A DNA stretch of 64,000 bases from Winogradskyella sp. KYW1333 (GCF_003335675.1 NZ_QPHL01000009.1:40663-104662), one strand, 5' to 3'. Numbered from the stretch's first letter, positions 8,711 to 18,539 are shown. The notes: generated by a model from the sequence alone, not told the origin. Numbers and translations: made by a program.

Positions 8711-9727
8711 CTATATATCTGCACTTTTTACAGTTTTTATAATCCTACCTGCTACTTTGTATGGGTCAGCATTAGAAGCTGGTCTTCTGTCTTCTAACCA
8801 TCCTTTCCATCCTTTTTCAACAGTAATGATAGGGATACGAATTGAAGCACCTCTGTCGGAAACACCAAAACTAAATTCGTCGATAGCTTGAGTTTCGTGT
8901 TCACCTGTTAAACGTTGGTCGTTGTCCTCACCGTAAACAGCAATATGTTCTTCAACCACCGGTCTAAATGCTTCACATATTTTCTCGTAAGTTTCTTTAC
9001 TACCGCAAGTTCTTAAAACAGAATTTGAGAAGTTAGCGTGCATACCAGAACCATTCCAATCCATCTCTTTACCTAATGGTTTTGGATGATATTCAATATA
9101 CCAACCATATTCTTCAGTTAAACGATCTAACAGATAGCGAGCAACCCAAATTTCGTCACCAGCTTTTTTTGCTCCTTTAGCAAATAATTGGAATTCCCAT
9201 TGGCCTAAAGCAACTTCTTGATTTATTCCTTCAAAATTCAATCCTGCTTCAATACAATAATCAGCATGACGTTCAACTAATTCTCTACCATGAGTATTTC
9301 TACCACCTACAGAACAATAGTACATTCCTTGAGGTGCTGGATAGCCGCCTACAGGGAAACCTATAGGTAACTGTGTTTTGCGATCCATAATAAAGTACTC
9401 TTGCTCAAAACCAAACCAGAAATCGTTATCATCATCATCAATTGTAGCTCTACCATTTGATTCATGTGGTGTTCCATCTGCATTTAAAACTTCCGTCATT
9501 ACTAAATAACCATCTTTTCTTTGTGGATCAGGATATATAGCAACCGGTTTTAATAAACAATCAGAAGATCCACCTTCCGCTTGTCTTGTTGAAGAACCAT
9601 CAAATGACCATAAAGGACAATCTTCTAATTTTCCACTAAAATTTTCTTCAACTTTAGTTTTACTTCTCATGTTTTGAGTTGGACTATAACCATCTAGCCA
9701 TATGTACTCCAATTTAGATTTACTCAT
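8711..9727 (-). CDS. glnA: Glutamine synthetase, type II (GSII)
   Basis: Makes glutamine from glutamate, ammonia and ATP in the cytoplasm. About 339 residues, the compact length of eukaryote-like GSII rather than the roughly 470 of GSI. Visible motifs are SFDGSST near the start, EQEYF and the substrate-region NGSGMHANFS, the NDQRLTGEHET loop and the C-terminal SDRGASIRIP and DRRPASNADPY. I chose the ATG at 9727 because MSKSKLEYIWLDGY is the usual family start; the frame extends slightly further upstream only through non-ATG codons. It is divergent from the GSIII gene, with about 175 bases between them. It lacks the GSI adenylylation architecture, so control is probably transcriptional or by feedback. 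Confidence 0.93.
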   Translation of the reverse strand: MSKSKLEYIWLDGYSPTQNMRSKTKVEENFSGKLEDCPLWSFDGSSTRQAEGGSSDCLLKPVAIYPDPQRKDGYLVMTEVLNADGTPHESNGRATIDDDDNDFWFGFEQEYFIMDRKTQLPIGFPVGGYPAPQGMYYCSVGGRNTHGRELVERHADYCIEAGLNFEGINQEVALGQWEFQLFAKGAKKAGDEIWVARYLLDRLTEEYGWYIEYHPKPLGKEMDWNGSGMHANFSNSVLRTCGSKETYEKICEAFRPVVEEHIAVYGEDNDQRLTGEHETQAIDEFSFGVSDRGASIRIPIITVEKGWKGWLEDRRPASNADPYKVAGRIIKTVKSADI

Positions 9728-9875
9728 CATTAAACTATTTATAATTTGACGATGCAAATATTATTATTTTTTTTATTTAGTCAAAAAAAATAGGGTGTTT
9801 TAGATCAAATATTATTAATAATTGTTGATAACCCTATTTTTTTAAGGGTTAGTGTGGTAAAAATTATAATATTCT

Positions 9876-9883
9876 TATTTTTG
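9876..9883 (+). promoter_or_regulatory. Likely -7 promoter box of glnN (TATTTTTG)
   Basis: A perfect match to the Bacteroidota -7 element TAnnTTTG, 18 bases before the glnN ATG, in the AT-rich region between the divergent glutamine synthetase genes. No clean TTG is found at -33, so confidence is moderate. Confidence 0.5.
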
Positions 9884-9901
9884 ACCTAAAATATTATCAA
9901 A

Positions 9902-12088
9902 ATGTCAACACTAAGATTTTACGCTTTAAAGGAATCTCTAAAAAGAACGCCATTAACCATAAATGAAGATTACAGAAGATCTGAAATTTTTGGTTCAAAT
10001 GTGTTTAATGAAACAGCAATGCGTCAGTATTTAAGTAAACATGCATTGAACGGAATATTACAAGCTGTTGAAAAGGGTGCTAAAATAGATAGGGTTACTG
10101 CAGAGCATATTTCTACCGGCATGAAAGAATGGGCCATTTCAAAAGGCGCAACCCATTATACCCATTGGTTCCAGCCATTGACAGGTGCGACTGCTGAAAA
10201 GCATGATGCTTTTTTTGAAACAATTGAGGGTGGATTAGCTATTGAACGATTTGATGGTAGTCAATTAGTGCAGCAAGAACCAGATGCATCAAGTTTCCCT
10301 CATGGTGGTATCAGAAATACTTTTGAAGCTAGGGGTTATACTGCATGGGATCCAACATCGCCAGCTTTTATCTATGGCACAACTTTATGTATTCCTACGG
10401 TGTTTGTTGCATATACAGGTGAAGCCTTAGACTATAAAACACCATTGCTAAGGGCGCTACAATCTGTTGATAGTGCTGCAACTGCTGTATGTAAATATTT
10501 TGATAAGAATGTAAGAAAGGTTAGTGCTTCATTGGGTTGGGAGCAAGAATATTTTTTAATTGATAATGCATTGGCAGCATCACGTCCAGATATTGTATTA
10601 ACCGGTAGAACATTACTTGGGCATTCACCTGCCAAGGGTCAACAGTTAGATGATCATTATTTTGGTACCATACCAGCACGAGCAATGGCTTTTATGAGAG
10701 ATTTAGAGCATGAGTGCATGCTATTAGGTATTCCTGCAAAAACAAGGCATAATGAAGTAGCTCCAAATCAATTTGAATTGGCTCCAATTTACGAGGAAGC
10801 AAATTTAGCTGTAGACCACAATTCCTTGTTAATGGATATAATGCAAAAAGTGGCAAAGCGCCACAATTTTCTTGTATTAATGCACGAAAAACCTTTTGCA
10901 GGAGTAAATGGGTCAGGTAAACATAATAATTGGAGTTTAAGTACTGATACTGGCGTTAACCTTTTATCTCCAGGAAAAACACCAATGAGTAATCTTCAGT
11001 TTTTAACCTTTTTTATTAGTACCATAAAGGCAGTTTTAGCGTATGAGGAATTGCTTAGGGCTGCTATCGCATCTGCAAGTAACGATCATAGATTAGGTGC
11101 TAACGAGGCACCACCAGCAATTATATCTGTTTTTATTGGTGAACAATTAACAAATGTATTGCAAGAACTTGAGTCAGTGACCAAGGGAAAATTATCTCCA
11201 AAAGAAAAGACGGATTTAAAACTGAATGTTGTAGGCAAAATCCCTGAAATATTATTAGATAATACTGACAGAAATAGAACATCACCCTTCGCTTTTACTG
11301 GAAATAAATTTGAGTTTAGGGCTGTGGGCTCTTCTGCAAATTGTGCTAACCCTATGATAGTTTTAAACTCTATTGTAGCCAAGCAGCTTATTGATTTTAA
11401 GATCGAGGTAGATGATTTGATAGATAAAAAGTCTATGAAAAAGGATGATGCAATATTCAATGTGTTACGAGAATATATCAAGGACTCTAAGACTATTTTG
11501 TTTGAAGGGAACGGATATAGTAATGCGTGGGAAAAAGAGGCCAAAAAAAGAGGTTTGAGTAACAATAAAACAACTCCAGAAGCCTTAAAGATTAAGATTG
11601 CAAAATCATCAATAGATCTTTTTGAAAATCTCAGTGTTATGAATAAAATAGAATCTGAAGCTCGTTATGAAATAGAAATAGAGGAATACATTTTAAGAAT
11701 TCAGATTGAAAGTAGAGTTCTTGGTGATATTGCTAGGAATCACGTTGTGCCTACCGCTGTTCGTTATCAAAATATATTAATTGAAAATGTTACTGGGCTA
11801 AAGAATATTTATGGTGATAAATTTAAAAGTCTTGCTCAAGAACAATTGACATTAATTGAGGAAATATCAGGTCATATTGAAGCTATAAATTCATTGGTTA
11901 CTGACATGATTGAAGCTCGTAAATTATATAATAAACAGATTGACGTCAATAAAAAAGCCAAAGGGTATTGTGAGAAGGTAAAACCATTCTTTGAAAAAAT
12001 ACGTTACCATAGTGATAAATTAGAGTTGATGATTGACGATGAGTTATGGCCTTTAACTAAGTATAGAGAGCTTTTGTTTATAAATTAA
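9902..12088 (+). CDS. glnN: Glutamine synthetase, type III (GSIII)
   Basis: 728 residues, the long dodecameric GSIII class common in Bacteroidota. Features are the N-terminal FGSNVFNE, the GATAEKHD motif, SFPHGGIRNTFEARGYTAWD, the catalytic WEQEYFLID, ARHNEVAPNQFE-like TRHNEVAPNQFE, NGSGKHNNWSLS and DRNRTSPFAFTGNKFEFRAVGSS. A GSIII-specific helical C-terminal extension ends with LWPLTKYRELLF. It probably assimilates ammonia alongside the GSII encoded divergently. Having both classes back to back suggests that they respond to different nitrogen states through the shared 175-base intergenic region; that regulation is inference. Confidence 0.95.
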   Translation: MSTLRFYALKESLKRTPLTINEDYRRSEIFGSNVFNETAMRQYLSKHALNGILQAVEKGAKIDRVTAEHISTGMKEWAISKGATHYTHWFQPLTGATAEKHDAFFETIEGGLAIERFDGSQLVQQEPDASSFPHGGIRNTFEARGYTAWDPTSPAFIYGTTLCIPTVFVAYTGEALDYKTPLLRALQSVDSAATAVCKYFDKNVRKVSASLGWEQEYFLIDNALAASRPDIVLTGRTLLGHSPAKGQQLDDHYFGTIPARAMAFMRDLEHECMLLGIPAKTRHNEVAPNQFELAPIYEEANLAVDHNSLLMDIMQKVAKRHNFLVLMHEKPFAGVNGSGKHNNWSLSTDTGVNLLSPGKTPMSNLQFLTFFISTIKAVLAYEELLRAAIASASNDHRLGANEAPPAIISVFIGEQLTNVLQELESVTKGKLSPKEKTDLKLNVVGKIPEILLDNTDRNRTSPFAFTGNKFEFRAVGSSANCANPMIVLNSIVAKQLIDFKIEVDDLIDKKSMKKDDAIFNVLREYIKDSKTILFEGNGYSNAWEKEAKKRGLSNNKTTPEALKIKIAKSSIDLFENLSVMNKIESEARYEIEIEEYILRIQIESRVLGDIARNHVVPTAVRYQNILIENVTGLKNIYGDKFKSLAQEQLTLIEEISGHIEAINSLVTDMIEARKLYNKQIDVNKKAKGYCEKVKPFFEKIRYHSDKLELMIDDELWPLTKYRELLFIN

Positions 12089-12316
12089 TTAATTGTTTTG
12101 AACAGAAATAGTCCTGTTTGATTGGGTTTTCACTCTATTTTGTAGGTAACTCATCGTATATTTTTGTAATAGTTGTGTCATTTTTATGTCGTTTATCGAT
12201 TTCAAAGGCTAATAATCGAAAAGGTAGTCATTTATCAATAAAAAACTGATTCCTATCAGTTTTGACGACAGAATATTTAGTAAGTTTGTAGTGCTATTAA
12301 TCAATACTTATTAAAT

Positions 12317-12454
12317 ATGAAGAAGTTATTCTTAAGCGTAGCTATACTAGTTGGTGCAACCTTAATACTTTCTCAAGATAACTCTGGAGATTTGAATGAC
12401 ATCACAAATGAAGATGTTGTAAATACACAGACTAAGCTACAGGCTGAATCTTAA
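12317..12454 (+). CDS. Tiny exported peptide, unknown function
   Basis: 45 residues: a signal-peptide-like N-terminus (MKKLFLSVAILVGATLILSQ) followed by a short acidic polar tail containing NDITNEDVVNTQ. It has its own ATG and is followed 43 bases later by a strong terminator hairpin, so it is probably an independent short transcript. Small exported peptides of this style are common in Flavobacteriaceae, but I cannot assign a family. The 228 bases between glnN and this gene hold nothing else I recognise. Confidence 0.5.
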   Translation: MKKLFLSVAILVGATLILSQDNSGDLNDITNEDVVNTQTKLQAES

Positions 12455-12496
12455 AAATTTAAAAAGACAATAAAGTTTACTTAGTCTTATTTAGAT

Positions 12497-12535
12497 AAAA
12501 AAAGATAAAATCAATACTTGGTTTTATCTTTTTTT
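12497..12535 (+). terminator. Terminator after the 45-residue peptide gene
   Basis: Long A/T stem (AAAAAAAGATAAAA / TTTTATCTTTTTTT) with a loop of about 11 bases and a T-rich 3' side. Confidence 0.7.
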
Positions 12536-12641
12536 ATGCCCTGTGATTAAGAATATTCTGTTAATTTGAAGATTATTTTTCTATATTGCGTCAGTCCTAA
12601 GCCTCTCCTTAACCAACAGTATAATTAATCAATGAAGAACT

Positions 12642-13319
12642 ATGAATACCAAATTTAGACTACTTTTTTTTAGTATTTTATTTTCTGTATTAAGTATCAA
12701 TTCCATTTTAGGACAAGAAGACGAAGAACAATCCTCTGACGACCAAAAAGAATTCCAAAAATTAGATTTTTACAATTTAAGAGGAACTAATGTCGTTGAT
12801 GTAGGTATTGGAGGTTCAACGCTTTTTGGTGATTATGAAGATACTTCTATTGGGTTCTATTATAGAGCTGGCTATAAACGCGCACTTTCACCCTCTATAT
12901 TTGCAGGAATAACTGCAAATGGATTTAATTTTTCTTATAACGATATAGATCAGAGTTTACTTTCTGTGGATTTTAACTTAGAGTATTTATTTATACCAAA
13001 TGAAATGTTTACGCCTTTAATTTATGGTGGTTTTGGTATGAGTATGGATTCCGAAACCGATGTCAGTGCGATGAAAGCTCAAGTTGGATTTGGTTTTGAA
13101 GCACTAATTGTTGAAAAATTAGGTTTTAAAATTTTCTATGAATATAATTACGGTTTTGATGACGATACAGAGGTATTAGTGTTTGATGGTAAAAATGATA
13201 AATTTATGCGTTTGGGTATTGGAGTCAATTATTATTTTGGTGGTACGAATCAAAAAGAGAAGATTCAAAAAGAGGTGAAAACAATAAAGAATTCAAACCC
13301 AATTATACGAGATAATTAA
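12642..13319 (+). CDS. Outer-membrane beta-barrel protein, unknown role
   Basis: 225 residues with a signal peptide (cleavage near residue 24, ILGQ) and an acidic linker (EDEEQSSDDQKE). Residues about 40-210 alternate polar and hydrophobic positions with glycine-rich turns (DVGIGGSTLFGDYED, GIGVNYYFGG), as in eight-stranded OmpA/OmpW-like barrels. A short basic tail follows the last strand. It lies 44 bases upstream of purM in the same direction. I cannot name the family more exactly. Confidence 0.65.
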   Translation: MNTKFRLLFFSILFSVLSINSILGQEDEEQSSDDQKEFQKLDFYNLRGTNVVDVGIGGSTLFGDYEDTSIGFYYRAGYKRALSPSIFAGITANGFNFSYNDIDQSLLSVDFNLEYLFIPNEMFTPLIYGGFGMSMDSETDVSAMKAQVGFGFEALIVEKLGFKIFYEYNYGFDDDTEVLVFDGKNDKFMRLGIGVNYYFGGTNQKEKIQKEVKTIKNSNPIIRDN

Positions 13320-13363
13320 TATCTATTATTACTTTTGCATAACCTTAAACTTTTTATTTCTTC

Positions 13364-14542
13364 ATGAGTAATTCGGTTAGTAAAAGATATGCACAAAGAG
13401 GTGTTTCGGCATCAAAGGAAGACGTACATAATGCCATAAAAAATATTGATAAGGGTTTATTTCCAAAGGCTTTTTGTAAGATAGTTCCAGATTACTTAAC
13501 CAATGATGATAATTATTGTTTAATAATGCATGCAGATGGCGCAGGAACAAAATCTTCTTTGGCATATTTGTATTGGAAAGAAACTGGAGATATATCAGTA
13601 TGGAAGGGAATTGCACAGGATGCCCTAATTATGAATATTGACGACTTATTGTGCGTTGGTGCTACTGATAATATTATGCTCTCTTCAACAATAGGTAGGA
13701 ATAAAAATCTAATACCTGGAGAGGTTATTTCTGCAATTATAAATGGTACAGAAGAATTAATTGAACATTTAGAGTCTTTTGGAGTGACTATTCATTCAAC
13801 AGGTGGTGAAACAGCTGATGTAGGTGATTTGGTTAGAACTATTATTGTAGATTCTACGGTAACGGCTCGTATGAAAAGAGCAGACGTTATCGATAATGCA
13901 AATATTTCAGAAGGAGATGTTATTGTTGGATTAGAATCTTTTGGGCAAGCCACTTATGAAACAGAATACAATGGTGGAATGGGAAGTAACGGATTGACCT
14001 CTGCTAGACATGATGTATTCTCAAAATATTTGGCAGAGAAATATCCTGAAAGTTTTGATAGTGCAGTTCCAGAAGAATTAATTTATTCTGGTAACACAAA
14101 ACTTACTGATAACATTGATAATTCACCAATTGATGCAGGAAAATTAGTATTATCACCAACTAGGACCTATGCGCCAATCGTTAAAAGTATTTTAAACAAA
14201 TATAGTAGTAAAACTATACATGGTATGATTCATTGCAGTGGAGGGGCACAAACTAAAATCTTACATTTTATAGACAATCTCCATATCATAAAGGACAATT
14301 TATTTAAAGTGCCACCTTTATTTAAATTGATACAAGAACAATCCAAAACAGATTGGAAAGAAATGTACCAGGTTTTTAACTGTGGACACAGACTTGAACT
14401 TTATATAAAACCTTCAATTGCTGAGGATATTATTGCAATTTCCAAATCATTTAACGTTGATGCCAAAATTATAGGAAGAGTGGAGACGTCAAATAAGAAA
14501 CAACTTACCATACAAAGCGAGTACGGAACCTTTGAGTATTAA
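13364..14542 (+). CDS. purM: Phosphoribosylformylglycinamidine cyclo-ligase (AIR synthase)
   Basis: 392 residues. It catalyses ATP-dependent ring closure of FGAM to AIR in purine synthesis. The start SKRYAQRGVSASKEDV, the HADGAGTKSSLAY nucleotide-binding strand, DALIMNIDDLLCVGAT and the STGGETADVGD motif are characteristic. The C-terminal AIRS_C domain includes the conserved SGGAQTKI and FNCGHRLELY. The length fits the longer PurM form of Bacteroidota. It stops just before the DUF3078 gene (4 bases), so the two may be co-transcribed, although no functional link is obvious. Confidence 0.93.
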   Translation: MSNSVSKRYAQRGVSASKEDVHNAIKNIDKGLFPKAFCKIVPDYLTNDDNYCLIMHADGAGTKSSLAYLYWKETGDISVWKGIAQDALIMNIDDLLCVGATDNIMLSSTIGRNKNLIPGEVISAIINGTEELIEHLESFGVTIHSTGGETADVGDLVRTIIVDSTVTARMKRADVIDNANISEGDVIVGLESFGQATYETEYNGGMGSNGLTSARHDVFSKYLAEKYPESFDSAVPEELIYSGNTKLTDNIDNSPIDAGKLVLSPTRTYAPIVKSILNKYSSKTIHGMIHCSGGAQTKILHFIDNLHIIKDNLFKVPPLFKLIQEQSKTDWKEMYQVFNCGHRLELYIKPSIAEDIIAISKSFNVDAKIIGRVETSNKKQLTIQSEYGTFEY

Positions 14543-14546
14543 ACAA

Positions 14547-15548
14547 ATGAAGGACAACAGATATTTAATTTTATTATTTATCCTTAGTATCTCTACCAAC
14601 TTAATAAATTCTCAACCTGTCTCATTATTTTTAAATCCCGTTGAAAAGGAAGACCAAGGCTGGACTTTAAATGAGGAAATAGGTTTATATGTCAATCAAG
14701 TATCTTTTACTAATTGGAATGCAGGTGGTGCAAATTCAATCTCTGCAATTTTCAACGGTAAAGCTGAGGCTAATTTTAAAAATGACAAGTTCTTCTGGAA
14801 TTCATCTTTGTTGTTGAGGTATGGTATCAATAAACAAGAAGATGAAGCCTTTAGAAAAACTGATGATGCTATTTCAATAATTTCAAATGTTGGCTTTCAA
14901 TCAAGACCTGATAGCAACTGGTTTTATTCCATTAGATTTAGTTTTAATACACAGTTTGCAAATGGATTTAATGATCCAGATGAAGATCCTATTTCACGAT
15001 TTATGGCACCTGGTTATTTGTTTTTGGGAGCTGGATTTGAATATGGTAAGGCAATAGAGAAATTGTCACTTTATGTATCTCCATTTACAATGAAAAACAC
15101 CTTTGTTTTAGATGAAAATTTGGCTAATTCGGGTGCTTTTGGAGTAAATCCAGCAATTTATGATATGGAGGGTAATCTTTTGAATAAAGGTGATAGAGTA
15201 AGGACTGAGTTGGGTATTTTAATAACTAATCAGTATAAAGAGGAGATTATGGAGAATATTAAGGTTAATAGTTTACTGCGTCTTTATACAGATTACCTTA
15301 ATAGTTTTGGGAATATTGATTTAGAATGGGAAGTTAACTTTGATTTTAAGGTGAACAAATATATAAGTGCAATGTTTGGGTCTCATCTGAGATATGACGA
15401 TGACATTAAAACAGAAATTGTTCGTAATGAGATTACAAATGAGGATATTGTTGTTGAAGGTCCTAGATTACAATGGAAGCAATTACTTGGTATTGGTGTA
15501 GTTATTGATTTAGATGAGTTTGTAAGTAATAATAAAAGTACTAACTGA
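14547..15548 (+). CDS. Exported DUF3078 beta-barrel protein
   Basis: About 333 residues from the ATG at 14547, chosen because it gives a clean signal peptide (MKDNRYLILLFILSIS ... NSQ). The motif VSFTNWNAGGANSISA near the N-terminus is the hallmark of DUF3078 proteins. The rest alternates aromatic and polar residues and looks like outer-membrane strands, ending in a strand-like LLGIGVVIDLDEF. Function unknown. It follows purM by 4 bases and its 3' end overlaps the converging ABC ATPase gene by 8 bases. Confidence 0.75.
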   Translation: MKDNRYLILLFILSISTNLINSQPVSLFLNPVEKEDQGWTLNEEIGLYVNQVSFTNWNAGGANSISAIFNGKAEANFKNDKFFWNSSLLLRYGINKQEDEAFRKTDDAISIISNVGFQSRPDSNWFYSIRFSFNTQFANGFNDPDEDPISRFMAPGYLFLGAGFEYGKAIEKLSLYVSPFTMKNTFVLDENLANSGAFGVNPAIYDMEGNLLNKGDRVRTELGILITNQYKEEIMENIKVNSLLRLYTDYLNSFGNIDLEWEVNFDFKVNKYISAMFGSHLRYDDDIKTEIVRNEITNEDIVVEGPRLQWKQLLGIGVVIDLDEFVSNNKSTN

Positions 15549-16209
15549 CACTACCTTCATTTAAGTAACTGTAGTCTTCTAAATCAGTTAATTTCTTAAT
15601 CTGCATTGTTGCACCATTTTTAAGCAGATAGATTGAATCAGAAACATCAATGATGTGCTTGTACATATGATCAGTTAGAATGACTATTTTATCTTTTTTC
15701 TCCTTATTGATTAACTTTTTTATTCGCTCAACTTGCAAAGATGACATCTGCGAAAAAGGTTCATCCAATAACACGATTTGGCTTTTAGATTTTAAGATAA
15801 TATAAGTTTCGATAATACGTCTTTGACCACCGGATAGATTATTGATTTTTGAATTTTTTAGAATTTCAAATTCGTCAAAGTTCTTTATGAACTTTTCCCA
15901 ACTAAGATCATAAGCTTTTAGGACAAAACTAAGTTTCATTCCATTCGGAATAAAATTGTATTGCGGTAAAAATTTGGCATATCCAGTTTTGTAAAGTGGT
16001 TTCAGTAAAGGCTTACCATTAATCCTTATAAGTTTATACTTTGGTTTTAAATCACCAAATGCTATACGCAGTAAACTACTCTTACCGCAGCCATTAGCTC
16101 CCAGAATGGTGGTGACCAAACCACTTTCAGCTTTGAGATAAATACCACTTAAAATTCGTTTCTTTTTAAAGTAAAGTTCTACATTATCTAATTCAAATTT
16201 TATTTTTAA
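15541..16209 (-). CDS. ABC transporter ATP-binding subunit without a canonical start codon
   Basis: The open frame runs from just after the upstream stop codon (16210-16212) to 15541. It encodes a compact ABC ATPase: an N-terminal strand FELDNVELYF with the aromatic A-loop, Walker A GANGCGKSS, signature LSGGQRR, Walker B IVLLDEPF and switch histidine LTDH. The coding character clearly begins within the first codons of the frame, yet no ATG, GTG or TTG occurs until a TTG at 16117-16119, 30 codons in. Starting there would remove the first beta strands. Translation may use ATA/ATT, may be coupled to the upstream stop, or the start may have been lost. The frame is the same as that of the 95-residue membrane gene upstream. 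Likely the energising subunit of that small membrane partner. Confidence 0.8.
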   Translation of the reverse strand, partial: LKIKFELDNVELYFKKKRILSGIYLKAESGLVTTILGANGCGKSSLLRIAFGDLKPKYKLIRINGKPLLKPLYKTGYAKFLPQYNFIPNGMKLSFVLKAYDLSWEKFIKNFDEFEILKNSKINNLSGGQRRIIETYIILKSKSQIVLLDEPFSQMSSLQVERIKKLINKEKKDKIVILTDHMYKHIIDVSDSIYLLKNGATMQIKKLTDLEDYSYLNEGSVS

Positions 16210-16497
16210 TTAAGTAAACTCACTAAAAACGGTAAGGAAGATGATGGTTAAGATGCAGTCTACCATAAATACTATAGAAAATAATCGGAATGGTGATATT
16301 CCTAAATTTCTAAAAAATATTAGTTTTCTTTTGTTAGGAGTTTCACTTACATAGTACCATGCAAAAACCGTTAAAAATAATTTAGTAACAATTGCAGGAA
16401 CCAAATGCGGATTTAAAAATCCGATTAAGGCATTAACTACAAAAGACCAAACTACAAACGGTTTGTAAAATGCAAGTATAGCCAGGAAACGATGCAT
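16210..16497 (-). CDS. Small inner-membrane protein with three membrane segments, probable partner of the ABC ATPase
   Basis: 95 residues with hydrophobic segments at about 7-30, 35-52 and 70-92, separated by a basic cytoplasmic loop (SETPNKRKLIFF). ATG at 16497. It ends in frame with, and only one stop codon away from, the ABC ATPase frame, which strongly suggests a two-gene transport unit. I do not recognise a named permease family, and it is too small to be a full permease. Confidence 0.55.
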   Translation of the reverse strand: MHRFLAILAFYKPFVVWSFVVNALIGFLNPHLVPAIVTKLFLTVFAWYYVSETPNKRKLIFFRNLGISPFRLFSIVFMVDCILTIIFLTVFSEFT

Positions 16498-16585
16498 ATA
16501 ATGATTTAAACGTAAGATTATAGTGTTTTATTTTTTACTATTAATATGTCCTTTAATTACAAGGCGAAAAATTCATAAATTATCG

Positions 16586-16593
16586 TATTTTTG
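16586..16593 (+). promoter_or_regulatory. Likely -7 promoter box of prfA (TATTTTTG)
   Basis: Exact TAnnTTTG, 21 bases upstream of the prfA ATG. The -33 region has no exact TTG. Confidence 0.45.
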
Positions 16594-16614
16594 AAATTCA
16601 ATTGTACTAGATAG

Positions 16615-17691
16615 ATGTTAGAGAAAATCCAAATTGTAAAGCAGCGATTTGATGAGGTAAATGACCTTATAATCCAGCCAGATATTATCGCAGATCAAAA
16701 GCGGTATGTCAAGCTTAATAAGGAATACAAAGACTTAAAAAAAATAGTAGATAAGGGTTTTGTTTATAAAGAGATATTGGGCAATATCTCAGAAGCCGAG
16801 GAGATTATTGCTGATGGTTCTGATGAGGAAATGGTAGAAATGGCTAAAATGCAATTAGAAGAAGCCAAAGAAGCATTACCAGAGATTGAGGAAGAGATAA
16901 GATTTTTGCTGATACCAAAGGATCCTGACGATGCTAAAAATGTAGTTGTTGAGGTAAGGGCTGGTACTGGTGGTGATGAGGCAAGTATTTTTGCAGGAGA
17001 TTTATTCAGGATGTACTCTAAATACTGCAGTGATAAAGGTTGGAAAGTTGATGTGGTGAGTCAAAGTGACGGAACATCAGGTGGATTTAAAGAAATTATA
17101 TTTGAAGTTTCTGGTGAGGATGTTTATGGCACCTTAAAATTTGAAGCCGGAGTACATCGTGTGCAGAGGGTTCCTCAAACTGAAACACAAGGACGAGTTC
17201 ATACTAGTGCAGCGACGGTTATGGTATTACCTGAAGCTGAGGATATAGATTTTGAATTGGATATGACTGAGGTTAGAATTGAACGTACAACTTCTACTGG
17301 ACCTGGAGGTCAATCTGTTAATACAACATATTCTGCCATAAAGCTTCACCATGAACCTACTGGTATGATTGTAAGTTGCCAAGACCAAAAATCATCACAT
17401 AAAAACCTCGAAAAAGCATTGAAGGTACTCAGAACTAGACTTTATGATTTAGAATTAGAGAAGCAGAGAAAAGCTGATTCAGAAAAACGTAAAAGTATGG
17501 TGAGTTCTGGTGATAGGAGTGCTAAAATTAGAACTTATAATTATCCACAAGGACGTGTTACTGACCACAGAATTGGGTTAACCTTATATGATCTTTCGAA
17601 CATTATTAATGGAGATATTCAGAAAATTATAGACGAATTAATGCTAGCTGAAAATACTGAGCTATTAAAAGCTAGTGGTGATGTAATTTAA
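16615..17691 (+). CDS. prfA: Peptide chain release factor 1
   Basis: 358 residues, standard length. It releases nascent peptide at UAA and UAG. The peptidyl-hydrolysis motif GGQ is at 231-233 in [10 protein letters not shown]. The codon-recognition tripeptide of RF1 type (PxT, here PQT at 187-189) distinguishes it from RF2. The N-terminal helical domain (1-100) and the C-terminal [11 protein letters not shown] are intact. It is transcribed alone or with pyrF; a hairpin lies between them. Confidence 0.97.
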   Translation: MLEKIQIVKQRFDEVNDLIIQPDIIADQKRYVKLNKEYKDLKKIVDKGFVYKEILGNISEAEEIIADGSDEEMVEMAKMQLEEAKEALPEIEEEIRFLLIPKDPDDAKNVVVEVRAGTGGDEASIFAGDLFRMYSKYCSDKGWKVDVVSQSDGTSGGFKEIIFEVSGEDVYGTLKFEAGVHRVQRVPQTETQGRVHTSAATVMVLPEAEDIDFELDMTEVRIERTTSTGPGGQSVNTTYSAIKLHHEPTGMIVSCQDQKSSHKNLEKALKVLRTRLYDLELEKQRKADSEKRKSMVSSGDRSAKIRTYNYPQGRVTDHRIGLTLYDLSNIINGDIQKIIDELMLAENTELLKASGDVI

Positions 17692-17695
17692 TTTT

Positions 17696-17718
17696 AAGCC
17701 TCCGTGAGAGGCTTTTTT
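17696..17718 (+). terminator. Terminator between prfA and pyrF
   Basis: Stem AAGCCTC / GAGGCTT with a CGTGA loop and a T run, 4 bases after the prfA stop. It is only a few bases upstream of the pyrF ATG, so some read-through or attenuation-like control of pyrF is possible. Confidence 0.75.
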
Positions 17719-17723
17719 AATAT

Positions 17724-18539
17724 ATGACAACTACTCAATTAATTGAACAAATCCACAAAAAAAGATCTTTCCTATGTATAGGGTTAGACGTGGATTTGAA
17801 TAAAATTCCAAAGCATTTATTGGCGGAAGATGATCCAATATTTGCATTTAATAAAGCTATAATAGATGCGACACATCAGTTGTGTGTTGCCTACAAGCCT
17901 AATACGGCATTTTATGAGGCGTATGGTCTAAATGGTTGGAAAGCTTTAGAAAAGACGATCAATTATTTGAATACTAACTTTCCAGAAATATACACCATTG
18001 GTGATGCTAAACGTGGAGATATTGGTAATACGAGTACAATGTATGCCAAGGCTTTTTTTGAGGATCTAGGATTTGATAGTGTTACCGTTGCACCTTACAT
18101 GGGCAAGGATTCTGTCGAACCATTTTTAGCATTTAAAAATAAACATACGATTCTACTTGCACTTACTTCTAATAAAGGTGCATTCGATTTTCAAACTGAA
18201 ATTATGGAAGGAAAAGAATTGTACAAACAAGTTTTGGAAACTTCAAAAACTTGGACTAATTCTCAAAACTTAATGTATGTAGTTGGAGCAACAAAAACGG
18301 AATATTTAGGTGATATACGCAAAATTATTCCAGATAGTTTTATACTTGTTCCTGGAGTTGGTGCTCAAGGAGGTAATTTACAAGATGTTTGTAAATATGG
18401 CATGAATGATCAAGTAGGATTGCTAATTAATTCTTCGCGAGGTATTATTTATGCGTCCCAGGATCGAGACTTTGCAAAAGCATCAGCAGAAAAAGCAAGT
18501 GAATTACAAAGGCAGATGCAAGAAATTTTATCACAATAA
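17724..18539 (+). CDS. pyrF: Orotidine 5'-phosphate decarboxylase (long subfamily)
   Basis: 271 residues. It converts OMP to UMP, the last step of pyrimidine synthesis. The catalytic Lys/Asp region [12 protein letters not shown] is intact, with [14 protein letters not shown] at the N-terminus and the phosphate-binding [10 protein letters not shown] and NSSRGIIYA near the C-terminus. The length matches the longer type found in Bacteroidota, not the 230-residue E. coli type. A strong terminator follows. Confidence 0.95.
   Translation: MTTTQLIEQIHKKRSFLCIGLDVDLNKIPKHLLAEDDPIFAFNKAIIDATHQLCVAYKPNTAFYEAYGLNGWKALEKTINYLNTNFPEIYTIGDAKRGDIGNTSTMYAKAFFEDLGFDSVTVAPYMGKDSVEPFLAFKNKHTILLALTSNKGAFDFQTEIMEGKELYKQVLETSKTWTNSQNLMYVVGATKTEYLGDIRKIIPDSFILVPGVGAQGGNLQDVCKYGMNDQVGLLINSSRGIIYASQDRDFAKASAEKASELQRQMQEILSQ

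Noticed and set aside
11086..11565. 159-codon minus-strand open frame inside glnN
   Set aside because: It lies entirely within the strongly conserved GSIII coding region and its product has no recognisable motif; it is a frame shadow.
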